DNA of 43,161 nucleotides. It comes from Candidatus Palauibacter australiensis. GTDB taxonomy: Bacteria > Gemmatimonadota > Gemmatimonadetes > Palauibacterales > Palauibacteraceae. Shown here in pieces: positions 1 to 8,832 of this stretch (positions are counted from its first letter, which is position 1; each line of letters opens with the position of its first letter). A program made the position numbers and the translations under genes. Location: the NCBI GenBank assembly GCA_026705295.1, contig JAPPBA010000117.1, positions 1 through 43,161 of the forward strand. The letters run 5' to 3'. The notes below the pieces were generated by a model that saw nothing but the letters and a program-made list of their open reading frames with translations, was not told where the DNA came from and ran no database searches.

Positions 1-2
1 CC

Positions 3-41
3 CTGGAGCGCGTAGGGGAGGAACTGGAAGGGGAGGGGTGA
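3..41 (+). CDS. C-terminal end of an upstream gene (partial, uncertain)
   Basis: The reading frame starting at base 3 stays open and ends with a TGA at 39-41, only four bases before the next start codon. The twelve visible residues read LERVGEELEGEG, an acidic tail of the kind often found at protein C-termini. With so little sequence the product cannot be named. The tight spacing to the next gene is what would be expected if this were the preceding member of the same operon, but a chance open frame cannot be excluded. Confidence 0.3.
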   Translation: MERVGEELEGEG

Positions 42-45
42 ACGC

Positions 46-243
46 GTGGCCGATTCGGAGTCGTTCACGGAGTGCTTGAGTTGCACGAAGGGGGTCCTGC
101 TCCCGCTTTCGGACTACGGACGCGACGGGGCACCGATCCGGTACAAGGCATGGGTCTGCTCGGACCCCAAGTGCGGGTTTAACATCCGCATCGACAACGG
201 TGAGATCAGCTTCGGACGTAACGTCCAGCAGTCCTACAAGTAA
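46..243 (+). CDS. Small zinc-ribbon-like hypothetical protein
   Basis: This is a 65-residue protein starting with GTG at 46, behind a purine-rich ribosome-binding stretch (GGGGAGGGG, about 31-39). Four cysteines occur in two pairs, CLSC near residues 10-13 and CSDPKC near residues 38-43, which is the layout of a small zinc ribbon. Between the pairs lie aromatic and basic residues (YKAWVC), and the C-terminus is short and polar. No catalytic motif is visible. Small zinc ribbons often serve as nucleic-acid or protein adaptors, but no specific function can be assigned. The next gene begins about 40 bases downstream on the same strand. The gene call rests on the paired cysteines, the ribosome-binding site and the compact fit between neighbours. 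Confidence 0.6.
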   Translation: MADSESFTECLSCTKGVLLPLSDYGRDGAPIRYKAWVCSDPKCGFNIRIDNGEISFGRNVQQSYK

Positions 244-283
244 CCTCCCCGGCGGAGACTCCGCCGCCACGCGGAGCCCCTCC

Positions 284-1888
284 ATGCGGGTTCCCGCCTT
301 CCCGCCATCGGACTGGTGGCGCTGTGCCGCCCGCGAAGTGTGGCTGCCCACCGCGGCCGAGATGGCGGGGATCGACCGCGCCGCCATCGAATCGGGAGCG
401 ATACCGGAACGCGCGCTGATCGAGAACGCGGGTCGAGCGTTGGCGCGCCATGTGCACGAACGGTTCCCGGCCGGCCGCGTAGCGGTGCTCGCGGGAAGCG
501 GTCACAACGGCGCCGACGCCCTCGTGGCGGGACGGACCCTCTCCGCCTGGGGACGATCCGTCGGGTTCCTCCGATGCGGAAGCCGAACCCCGGATCCGGA
601 TGTCCTCGCGGGCTGGAGCCTGACTCTCGACCCGCCGGAAGCGCTGGACCGGGAACTCGCCGCGGCCGATGTCGTCATCGACGGCATTCTGGGGACGGGC
701 CTGACGACGGCGCCCCGCCCGCCCCAGGCGAAGATCATCGAACGCGTGAACGCAGCCCGGGCCGCCGTGGTCGCGGCCGATGGTCCCAGCGGCGTGGACT
801 TTACGACGGGTCGCGTGCCGGGGGCCGCAATTCGGGCCGACCTGACCGTCACCTTCGGGTGGCCGAAGACCGGCCTGCTGAGTTTCCCGGCGCGCGAGCG
901 CATCGGCGATCTGATTTCGGTCGAGATCGGCTTTCCGCCGCCGGAGCCGCCTCCGTCCGCCCGGGCCGTGACGGCGGCATGGGTGGCCGGCCTCCTCGGA
1001 GAGCGGGCCGCCGACGGCCACAAGGGCGACGCGGGCTACCTCGCGATCCTTGGCGGAGAGCGTGGCATGGCCGGCGCCGTGGTGCTTGCCGCCCGCGCCG
1101 CGATCCGGGCGGGGGCCGGCATCGTGCGCGTCGTGAGCGCCGCGGAGAACCGGAAGATCGTGCAGACCGGCGTCCCCGAGGCCGTATTCGTCGACTGGTC
1201 CTCGTCCGAGGCGGTCCGGTCGACGCTGAACTGGGCCGGCGCGGTCGCCGTCGGACCGGGTCTGGGAACGGGGCCGAAGCGAGCCGAGTTGATGCGGCGC
1301 GTGCTGGAGGATGGGTCCGTCCCGCTCGTCCTCGATGCGGACGCGCTGAACGTGCTTTCGGCGGAGGCGGCGGAGGCCGGGGTCCCGCTTGGTCCGCTCG
1401 CACCGCGCCGTTCCGTCCTCCTGACTCCGCATCCCGGCGAGATGGCGCGGTTGCTCGGCACGTCCGTGGGTGAAGTCCGCGGAGATGCCCCGACCGCGGC
1501 CCGGCGGCTGGCCGGTGCGACGGGGGCGACCGTGCTGCTCAAGGGCGCGCCGACCTGGGTCGCGCGGCCGGGGGGCGAACTGCGCGCGACCACGCTCGTG
1601 AGTCCGGCGTTCGCGAGCGGCGGCATGGGCGACGTGCTGACCGGCGTGTGCGGTGCCTGTCTGGCGTCCGGCCTCGGCCCCGCCGACGCGGCGTCCGCCG
1701 CTCTGACGCTCACGGCTCTCGCGATTCTGCACGACGTGGACGAGATCGGCGGATCCGCGGCGGACGTGCCGGACGCACTGCCGGCCGCGCGCCGGGCGTT
1801 GGGCACGGTGCGATCCGGCGTCTGGCCGGGGGTCAACCTCGCCCTTCCCGCCGTGCCGCCCGCCGCCACCGGGGACCGGGTCGGATGA
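284..1888 (+). CDS. nnr: Bifunctional NAD(P)H-hydrate repair enzyme (epimerase + ADP/ATP-dependent dehydratase)
   Basis: The 534-residue protein repairs hydrated NADH and NADPH (NADHX/NADPHX). The N-terminal half is the YjeF_N epimerase domain, with TAAEMAGIDR at its start, the nucleotide-binding loop GSGHNGADA, and DGILGTGL followed by DGPSGVD. The C-terminal half is the ribokinase-like NnrD dehydratase, with GHKGDAGYLAILGG, GPGLGTG, LDADALNVL, LTPHPGEMARLLG, and the catalytic GGMGDVLTG loop near the end. The ATG at 284 has a GGAG eight bases upstream. An in-frame start at 200 would overlap the preceding gene, and a GTG at 338 sits right at the domain edge, so the true N-terminus is slightly uncertain. 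The stop overlaps the thiL start (ATGA). Confidence 0.95.
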   Translation: MRVPAFPPSDWWRCAAREVWLPTAAEMAGIDRAAIESGAIPERALIENAGRALARHVHERFPAGRVAVLAGSGHNGADALVAGRTLSAWGRSVGFLRCGSRTPDPDVLAGWSLTLDPPEALDRELAAADVVIDGILGTGLTTAPRPPQAKIIERVNAARAAVVAADGPSGVDFTTGRVPGAAIRADLTVTFGWPKTGLLSFPARERIGDLISVEIGFPPPEPPPSARAVTAAWVAGLLGERAADGHKGDAGYLAILGGERGMAGAVVLAARAAIRAGAGIVRVVSAAENRKIVQTGVPEAVFVDWSSSEAVRSTLNWAGAVAVGPGLGTGPKRAELMRRVLEDGSVPLVLDADALNVLSAEAAEAGVPLGPLAPRRSVLLTPHPGEMARLLGTSVGEVRGDAPTAARRLAGATGATVLLKGAPTWVARPGGELRATTLVSPAFASGGMGDVLTGVCGACLASGLGPADAASAALTLTALAILHDVDEIGGSAADVPDALPAARRALGTVRSGVWPGVNLALPAVPPAATGDRVG

Positions 1889-2898
1889 ACATCACCGGTC
1901 CGGCGCTCGCGGAGGGGCCCGAAACGGCGCGCATTCGGGCGCTCCTGGACGGAGCCGGTGCGGACGGCAGCCGCACCGACCCGGCGGTCACCGTCACGCT
2001 GCCGGTCGGAGACGATGCCGCGGCCTTCCGTCCTCCGGATGGCGCGCAGGTCGTGGTGAGCTGCGACGCGAGCGTGGAGGGCGTCCACTTTCGCCGCGAA
2101 TGGATGACGTGGGAGACGATCGGGTACCGCGCGGCTGCGTCGGCGCTGAGCGACCTCGCGGCCATGGCCGCGACTCCCGTCGGCCTCGTCGTGGCGGCGG
2201 CGCTGCCCCCCGAGTTGGACGTCGAGATCGCCGCGGCCCTCGGGCGGGGCGTGGGAGGGATCGCCGGCCGGGTTGGCGCGGAGGTCCTCGGCGGCGATCT
2301 GGTCGCGTCGCCGGGGCCGGCGTTCCTCGACGTCACCGTCCTCGGTCATGCGGCGGCTCCGACGACGCGGAGCGGGGCGCGCCCGGGCGATGAGCTGTGG
2401 GTGACCGGAGAACTCGGCGCGGCCGCGACCGCGCTGCGCGACCTGGAGCGGGGACTGGAGCCGGACCCGGGGGCCCGCCGTGCCTTCGACCGACCACGCC
2501 CCCGGATCGAGGAGATGCTGTGGCTCCGGGAACGAGTGCGGATCCACGCCGCGATCGACCTTTCCGACGGTGTGATGCGGGATGCGCGCCATCTCGCGGC
2601 GGCTTCCCGGGTCGCTCTGGAAGTCGAGGCGGATCGCCTCCCGGCCGCCCCCGCGCTCGAGGGCTTTCGTCATGCGCCGGCCGGGGAACGCCTCCTCCTC
2701 GCCGGCGGTGAGGACTACGAACTGCTCCTTGCCGTGCCCGCCGGAGCCATGCAGGGGACGGAGCGGGCATTCGCCGTCGCGTTCGATCTCCCGCTCACGC
2801 GCATCGGGAGCGTGCGCGAAGGCGAGGGGCTGACCGTGAGCGGGCGTTTGAATCCGGAGCTTCCCGAGGGATTCGACCATTTCGAGGTCGGGCGTTGA
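1885..2898 (+). CDS. thiL: Thiamine-monophosphate kinase
   Basis: ThiL phosphorylates thiamine monophosphate to thiamine diphosphate, the active cofactor, using ATP in the cytoplasm. The 337-residue protein has the AIRS/PurM-like fold. Visible motifs are the metal-binding GDDAA (residues 42-46), DASVEGVHF (61-69), SALSDLAAMAATPVG, then SDGVMRDARHLA and GGEDYELLLAVP in the C-terminal half. Length is normal for the family. The ATG at 1885 overlaps the nnr stop by four bases (ATGA), and its own stop overlaps the next start as TTGA, so the three genes are almost certainly translationally coupled. Pairing with nnr gives the segment a cofactor-maintenance flavour. Confidence 0.95.
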   Translation: MNITGPALAEGPETARIRALLDGAGADGSRTDPAVTVTLPVGDDAAAFRPPDGAQVVVSCDASVEGVHFRREWMTWETIGYRAAASALSDLAAMAATPVGLVVAAALPPELDVEIAAALGRGVGGIAGRVGAEVLGGDLVASPGPAFLDVTVLGHAAAPTTRSGARPGDELWVTGELGAAATALRDLERGLEPDPGARRAFDRPRPRIEEMLWLRERVRIHAAIDLSDGVMRDARHLAAASRVALEVEADRLPAAPALEGFRHAPAGERLLLAGGEDYELLLAVPAGAMQGTERAFAVAFDLPLTRIGSVREGEGLTVSGRLNPELPEGFDHFEVGR

Positions 2899-3626
2899 TC
2901 AGGACGGCGGTCTTCTACGTCGCCCTCGTGCTTTCAACGATCTTCTTCGGGGCCTTGGCGGCGACGGTTGCTCTCGTCCGAGGCGGCCGGGCATGGATGG
3001 ACCGCGCCAACCGGGGGTGGGCTCGCTCCGTGCTGTGGGCTGCGGGAGTGCGCGTCACGGTCCACGGCCTCGAGCACCTCCACCCGTCGGGGGTCCAGAT
3101 CATCGCCGCGAATCACCAGTCGTACTTCGACATCTGGGCGCTCATCGCCGGGCTTCCCGCGTCCATACGCTTCATCGCGAAGCGGGAGTTGGGGAACATT
3201 CCGATGCTCTCGGTGGGGATGCGCTCGGCGGGGCATGTGCTCATCGACCGCGACCGGCCCCGGAGCGCCAGAGAAACGCTTCGGCGGGCGAGCGACCGGA
3301 TGCATGCCGAGCAACTGACGCTCGTGCTGTTTCCCGAAGGGACGCGGTCGCGGGACGGCCGACTGGGGCGTTTCCGGCGAGGTGCCTTCGCCCTCGCGCT
3401 GGAGACGCGGGCGCCCCTGGTTCCCGCGGCGGTCGATGGAGGCCAGCGCGTCTATCCGCCCGGTGCGAAGCGGGTGAGCCCCGGCATGGTCACGGTGCGG
3501 CTGGGGCCGGCGATCCGGCTGGAGGGAGCGGAGCCGGCGGACCGGGGGACGTTGATGCGCGAGACCCGTGCCGCCATCGAAGGGATGCTCCCGGACGGCG
3601 GCTCGGGCGGCGGCGCGTCAGGGTAG
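2895..3626 (+). CDS. plsC: 1-acylglycerol-3-phosphate O-acyltransferase (lysophosphatidic acid acyltransferase)
   Basis: PlsC acylates lysophosphatidic acid to phosphatidic acid, the second acylation step of phospholipid synthesis, at the inner membrane. The 243-residue protein begins with a hydrophobic helix (about residues 5-28). It carries the catalytic HX4D box as NHQSYFD (H74, D79), the substrate-binding FPEGTR (146-151), and a following GRFRRGAF segment. The only plausible start is the TTG at 2895, which overlaps the thiL stop as TTGA. No ATG or GTG gives the membrane helix with better spacing. CdsA, the next enzyme in this pathway, is encoded about 4.3 kb downstream. Confidence 0.93.
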   Translation: MIRTAVFYVALVLSTIFFGALAATVALVRGGRAWMDRANRGWARSVLWAAGVRVTVHGLEHLHPSGVQIIAANHQSYFDIWALIAGLPASIRFIAKRELGNIPMLSVGMRSAGHVLIDRDRPRSARETLRRASDRMHAEQLTLVLFPEGTRSRDGRLGRFRRGAFALALETRAPLVPAAVDGGQRVYPPGAKRVSPGMVTVRLGPAIRLEGAEPADRGTLMRETRAAIEGMLPDGGSGGGASG

Positions 3627-5431
<1,805 letters not shown>

Positions 5432-5432
5432 G

Positions 5433-5457
5433 CCGCGAACGCCCTGGCGGTTCGTGG
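5433..5457 (+). terminator. Hairpin after the eno-ftsB unit, without a U tract
   Basis: CCGCGAAC (5433-5440) can pair with GTTCGTGG (5450-5457) with one G-U wobble, starting one base after the ftsB stop codon. No T run follows, so it would not be a textbook intrinsic terminator. It could mark the 3' end of the transcript or be a stabilising stem. Confidence 0.3.
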
Positions 5458-5504
5458 CGGAATCCTGCGCCAGCGGCGGGAGCGGCTTCCCCGGCGCCCG
5501 CGGC

Positions 5505-5532
5505 TTGCCCCGCGCGCCACGACGTGTAGGAT
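5505..5532 (+). promoter_or_regulatory. Candidate promoter for the tRNA-thiI unit
   Basis: TTGCCC (5505-5510), a 16-base spacer and TAGGAT (5527-5532) precede the tRNA by the right distance, with a predicted start near 5539-5540, some ten bases before the mature tRNA. There is no other clear promoter between the ftsB stop and the tRNA. The assignment is by eye. Confidence 0.45.
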
Positions 5533-5548
5533 AGCGGACCCACAGGAC

Positions 5549-5622
5549 GGCAGGGTAGCTCAGCCTGGTAGAGCAAGGGACTCATAAGCCCTGGGTCGGG
5601 GGTTCAAATCCCCCCCCTGCCA
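5549..5622 (+). tRNA. tRNA-Met (CAU anticodon)
   Basis: A complete cloverleaf can be drawn. The acceptor stem GGCAGGG/CCCTGCC is perfect (5549-5555 with 5615-5621), the D stem is GCTC/GAGC, the anticodon loop CTCATAA (5581-5587) carries CAU, and the T arm GGGGG-TTCAAAT-CCCCC is perfect. The discriminator is A5622, and the 3' CCA is not encoded. The paired G1-C72 argues against the initiator tRNA. Elongator tRNA-Met is most likely, although tRNA-Ile2, which also has a CAU anticodon in its gene, cannot be excluded. Pair 31-39 of the anticodon stem is an A-G mismatch. Position 8 is U (5556), the base that ThiI modifies. The thiI start codon begins seven bases after the tRNA end. Confidence 0.93.
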
Positions 5623-5628
5623 CTCGTT

Positions 5629-7116
5629 ATGGCGGCGCAACAGGAACTCGGAGCCGGGCCCGTGCGGGCCCTCGTGCGGTTCTCCGGCGAGCTCTCGACC
5701 AAGGCGCGCCGGACGCGGTCGCGCTTCCAGAACCGGCTCGCGACCAATCTGCGCGATGCGTTCGAAGCCGAAGGGATCGACGCCGCGCTCGAGTCCGGCT
5801 GGAGCCGCTTCCATGTCGAGAGCCCGGACGCGGCCTTTCTCGATCCTCTCCTGCGCACCTTCGGCGTGTCCAGTTGCTCCGTGCTGGCCGGCGAGTGCGA
5901 GGCGGACCTGGACACGATCATCGCCACGGGCACGACCCTCTTTGCCGAATCCGTGCGGGGCCGGAGCTACGCGGTGCGGGCCCGCCGCTCCGGTTCGCAC
6001 CGCTTTTCCTCCTCCGACATCCAGCAGCGTCTCGGGGCGGCCCTCAACCCCGGCGCCACCGTGAACCTCGGGAATCCGGACATCACCGTGTTCGTCGAGG
6101 TCCGTGACGAACGGGTCTTCTTTCACGAGGACAGGATCCGGGGACCGTCCGGCCTGCCGCTCGGAGTGCAGGGGCACGCCCTCGCCCTCATCTCCGGCGG
6201 TTTCGACTCGGCGGTCGCCGCCTGGATGGCGCTGCGCCGGGGGATTCGCCTCGACTACGCCTTCTGCAACCTCGGCGGGAGCGCCTACGAGCGGTTGGTC
6301 GTCGAGGTCACGAAGATCCTGGCGGATCGCTGGAGCTACGGGACGCGGCCCCGGCTGCACGTCCTCGATTTCGGCCCGGTCGTCGAGGCGATGCGGGCCC
6401 GCGCCAAGCCCGCGTACCTGCAGGTCGTCCTCAAGCGGATGATGTATCGGGCGGCCGCGACGATCGGGGAACGGATCGGCGCCGAGGCGATCGTCACGGG
6501 CGAATCGGTCGGGCAGGTCTCGTCGCAGACGCTCCGCAATCTCCGCGCGATTGAGAACGCCTCCTCGCTCCCGGTGCTTCGACCCCTGCTCGGATTCCAC
6601 AAGGAGGAGATCCTTGATCGGGCGCGGGAGATCGGCACCTACGACCTGTCGGCCCGGGTGCGCGAGTACTGCGACCTCGTGCCGCAACGGCCGGTCACCG
6701 CGTCGTCGCCCGAGGCCGCCGCGGCGCAGGAGTCGGCCGTGGGCCTCGAGGAACTCGACGAGGCGGTTGCCGGCGCGGCCATGCACGATGTGCGCGCCCT
6801 GCGTCCGGAATCCATGGTCGGAGCGTCCCTGTACGTGGCCGAGGTGCCCGACGGAGCGGTCATCCTCGACACCCGCGCCCGCGACGCATTCGAGGCCTGG
6901 CACTGGCCGGGGGCGACCCTCCGCGATCTCCCGCAACTCGAGCGGGACTTCGGCGAACTCGATCGCGACGCGACGTACGTGCTATGCTGCACGGAGGGCG
7001 TGCGAACGGCCTACCTGGCCGAGGTCATGCAACGGGCGGGGTACGAGGCCTACTCCTTCCTGGGCGGCGCACCCCGCATGCGGCGCATCGCGCAAGGCCG
7101 GTCGGGGATCGACTGA
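5629..7116 (+). CDS. thiI: tRNA 4-thiouridine synthetase with rhodanese domain
   Basis: ThiI adenylates U8 of tRNA and replaces its oxygen with sulfur; in many bacteria it also supplies sulfur for thiamine synthesis. The 495-residue protein has an N-terminal ferredoxin-like/THUMP region (VRFSGELSTKARRTRSRF onward). The PP-loop SGGFDS is at 189-194, GESVGQVSSQTLRNL at 291-305, the disulfide-partner cysteine at C348 (EYCDLVP), and a C-terminal rhodanese domain (about 405-490) has its active cysteine in VLCCTEGVRT (C453/C454). The rhodanese extension is the enterobacterial-type architecture, implying sulfur delivery as a persulfide. The ATG at 5629 lies only seven bases after the tRNA 3' end, leaving no room for a ribosome-binding site outside the tRNA. 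Confidence 0.95.
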   Translation: MAAQQELGAGPVRALVRFSGELSTKARRTRSRFQNRLATNLRDAFEAEGIDAALESGWSRFHVESPDAAFLDPLLRTFGVSSCSVLAGECEADLDTIIATGTTLFAESVRGRSYAVRARRSGSHRFSSSDIQQRLGAALNPGATVNLGNPDITVFVEVRDERVFFHEDRIRGPSGLPLGVQGHALALISGGFDSAVAAWMALRRGIRLDYAFCNLGGSAYERLVVEVTKILADRWSYGTRPRLHVLDFGPVVEAMRARAKPAYLQVVLKRMMYRAAATIGERIGAEAIVTGESVGQVSSQTLRNLRAIENASSLPVLRPLLGFHKEEILDRAREIGTYDLSARVREYCDLVPQRPVTASSPEAAAAQESAVGLEELDEAVAGAAMHDVRALRPESMVGASLYVAEVPDGAVILDTRARDAFEAWHWPGATLRDLPQLERDFGELDRDATYVLCCTEGVRTAYLAEVMQRAGYEAYSFLGGAPRMRRIAQGRSGID

Positions 7117-7128
7117 TCGCGGCCTGTT

Positions 7129-7151
7129 TTGACACCCCCGCCCACGCGGGG
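7129..7151 (+). promoter_or_regulatory. Possible promoter/hairpin ahead of uppS
   Basis: A perfect -35 consensus TTGACA occurs at 7129-7134, directly followed by a GC-rich inverted repeat CCCCGC/GCGGGG (7136-7141 with 7146-7151). The best -10 at a suitable distance is only GAGCTT (7153-7158). If used, transcription would start at or next to the uppS ATG at 7166. The hairpin could instead belong to the end of thiI, but no T run follows it. The assignment is weak. Confidence 0.25.
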
Positions 7152-7165
7152 CGAGCTTGGGCCGC

Positions 7166-7921
7166 ATGAGCGGGAACAAGAGCGGCATGACGGCGGCCCT
7201 GGAAGCCGTGCGACGGGGGGAGGTGCCGACGCACGTCGCCGTCATCATGGACGGAAACGGCCGCTGGGCGAGACAGCGTGGCCTGCCGAGATGGGAAGGG
7301 CACCGCGCGGGCATGACGGCGGTGCGCGAGATCATCGAGGGGTCGGTGGAGGCCGGCGTGGCCCACCTCACCCTGTACGCCTTCTCGGATGAGAACTGGT
7401 TCCGGCCTTCCATGGAGGTGGAGGCGCTGATGACGCTCCTCCAGGAGTACGTGAGGAGCCAGCGCGAAGCTCTCGTCAAGCACGGAATCCGGGTCACCGT
7501 GTTCGGTGATCGGGTGCGGCTTCCGGAGGAGGTCCGGCAGGCGATCGCGGACCTCGAGGCGTCGACGGAGGGTGGGACGGCCCTGGAAGTGCACCTCGCG
7601 ATCAGCTACGGATCGCGGGCGGAACTCGCGGGGGTGGCGCGAACGCTTGCGCAGCGATGCCTGGAGGGCGAGCTGGCCCCGGAGGAGATCGACGCCGAAC
7701 GCTTCGGGGCCGAACTCCTGACGAGGGACTGGCCGGACCCGGACCTCCTGATCCGCACATCGGGAGAGCAGCGCATCTCCAACTTCCTTCTCTGGCAACT
7801 CGCGTACGCGGAACTCTTCGTGACGGATGTCCTGTGGCCCGACTTCACCCGCGAGCACCTCTTCGGCGCGCTGGTCGACTACCGGCGCCGCGAGCGGAGA
7901 TTCGGGCTGGTGAAGACGTGA
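7166..7921 (+). CDS. uppS: Isoprenyl (undecaprenyl) diphosphate synthase
   Basis: UppS condenses isopentenyl diphosphate units onto farnesyl diphosphate in cis to make undecaprenyl diphosphate, the lipid carrier for peptidoglycan and surface polysaccharide. The 251-residue protein has the catalytic aspartate in VIMDGNGRWA (D29), WEGHRAG, YAFSDENW, the LAISYGSRAEL helix, and the substrate-binding LLIRTSGEQRISNFLLWQ followed by AELFVTDVLWPDF. All signature regions of cis-prenyltransferases are present. The ATG at 7166 is preferred; ATG 7187 is an alternative that would still retain the active site. The next three genes (cdsA, dxr, rseP) follow in the order seen in many bacteria. Confidence 0.96.
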   Translation: MSGNKSGMTAALEAVRRGEVPTHVAVIMDGNGRWARQRGLPRWEGHRAGMTAVREIIEGSVEAGVAHLTLYAFSDENWFRPSMEVEALMTLLQEYVRSQREALVKHGIRVTVFGDRVRLPEEVRQAIADLEASTEGGTALEVHLAISYGSRAELAGVARTLAQRCLEGELAPEEIDAERFGAELLTRDWPDPDLLIRTSGEQRISNFLLWQLAYAELFVTDVLWPDFTREHLFGALVDYRRRERRFGLVKT

Positions 7922-7937
7922 GGCCTCCGGGTCCGGC

Positions 7938-8792
7938 ATGAGTCCCAACCTCCGCAAGAGACTCGCGGTCGCAGGTGTCGGCGTCCCCCTCTGCGCGCTC
8001 GTTACCTACGCCGGCGGGGTCGTCTTCGTCACGGGGCTGGGCGCGGCGGCCGCGCTCGGTTACCGGGAATTCGCATCGATGATGCGCGGGACGGGAACGC
8101 GGGTCCTCGCGCTGCCGGGAGCGGTGGCTGCGTTCTTGTTTCCGGTCGCCGTCTTCGCGGGCGGTCTTGAGGGCGGCGGCTTCTATGCGGCGGGTCTGAT
8201 GCTCGCGCTCCCCGCGCTCGCCCTCGCGACGGTGAGCCTGTCGGAGCGGCCGATCCGGGCCGCGGCCTGCACGACCTTCGGGGTCTTCTACGTCGGCGGA
8301 CTGCTCGCGCTGGGCCTCCCCCTGCGCGAAGGTGGACTCCCGCTCGCGGCCACCGGCGATCCGGGTGCCGGGCGGATGGCCGGTACGCTGCTCTTCTTCC
8401 TTCCGGTCGTCATCACGTGGCTCGCCGACACGGCGGCGTACCTCGGCGGACGAGCGCTCGGGAAACGCCCGCTCGCGCCGCGTGTGAGCCCCAACAAGAC
8501 GGTTGCGGGAGCCGTGTGCGCGCTGCTGGCGGGCGTCGCTACCGCGGCTCTCTATCCGAGATTCCTCCTGCCGGAACTCTGGGCACTGGATGTGGTGCCG
8601 ACGCTGGCTTTCGGGCTGGTCGTGACGGGGATGGCGATCGTCGGTGATCTCGCGGAATCCGCGCTCAAGCGCGAATGCGGGGTGAAGGACTCGTCGGGTC
8701 TGCTGCCCGGGCACGGGGGGATGTTGGACCGGCTCGATTCCATCCTGTGGGCGGTCCCGGCCGCGTTCCTCTTCCTCTTCCTCTTCGGGTGA
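7938..8792 (+). CDS. cdsA: Phosphatidate cytidylyltransferase
   Basis: CdsA makes CDP-diacylglycerol from phosphatidic acid and CTP in the inner membrane. The 284-residue protein is almost entirely hydrophobic with about seven to eight transmembrane segments. It ends in the family signature, recognisable as SPNKTVAGAVCALLAG and IVGDLAESALKRECGVKDSS followed by LLPGHGGMLDRLDSIL. The acidic residues in GDLAESALKRE and DRLDS are the expected metal and CTP ligands. It lies 16 bases after uppS and uses ATG 7938. Its substrate is the product of PlsC, encoded earlier in the window. Confidence 0.95.
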   Translation: MSPNLRKRLAVAGVGVPLCALVTYAGGVVFVTGLGAAAALGYREFASMMRGTGTRVLALPGAVAAFLFPVAVFAGGLEGGGFYAAGLMLALPALALATVSLSERPIRAAACTTFGVFYVGGLLALGLPLREGGLPLAATGDPGAGRMAGTLLFFLPVVITWLADTAAYLGGRALGKRPLAPRVSPNKTVAGAVCALLAGVATAALYPRFLLPELWALDVVPTLAFGLVVTGMAIVGDLAESALKRECGVKDSSGLLPGHGGMLDRLDSILWAVPAAFLFLFLFG

Positions 8793-8832
8793 CGGCCGCC
8801 GAAGACGGACCGGGTTTCCCGGAGGTCGGGGC

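Noticed and set aside
5549-5622. Initiator tRNA-fMet
   Set aside because: The first acceptor pair is a proper G-C, whereas bacterial initiators have an unpaired position there, and the anticodon stem lacks the three consecutive G-C pairs next to the loop.
5545-5622. tRNA gene as an integration site for a mobile element
   Set aside because: No integrase and no direct repeat of the tRNA 3' end were found nearby; thiI begins seven bases after it.
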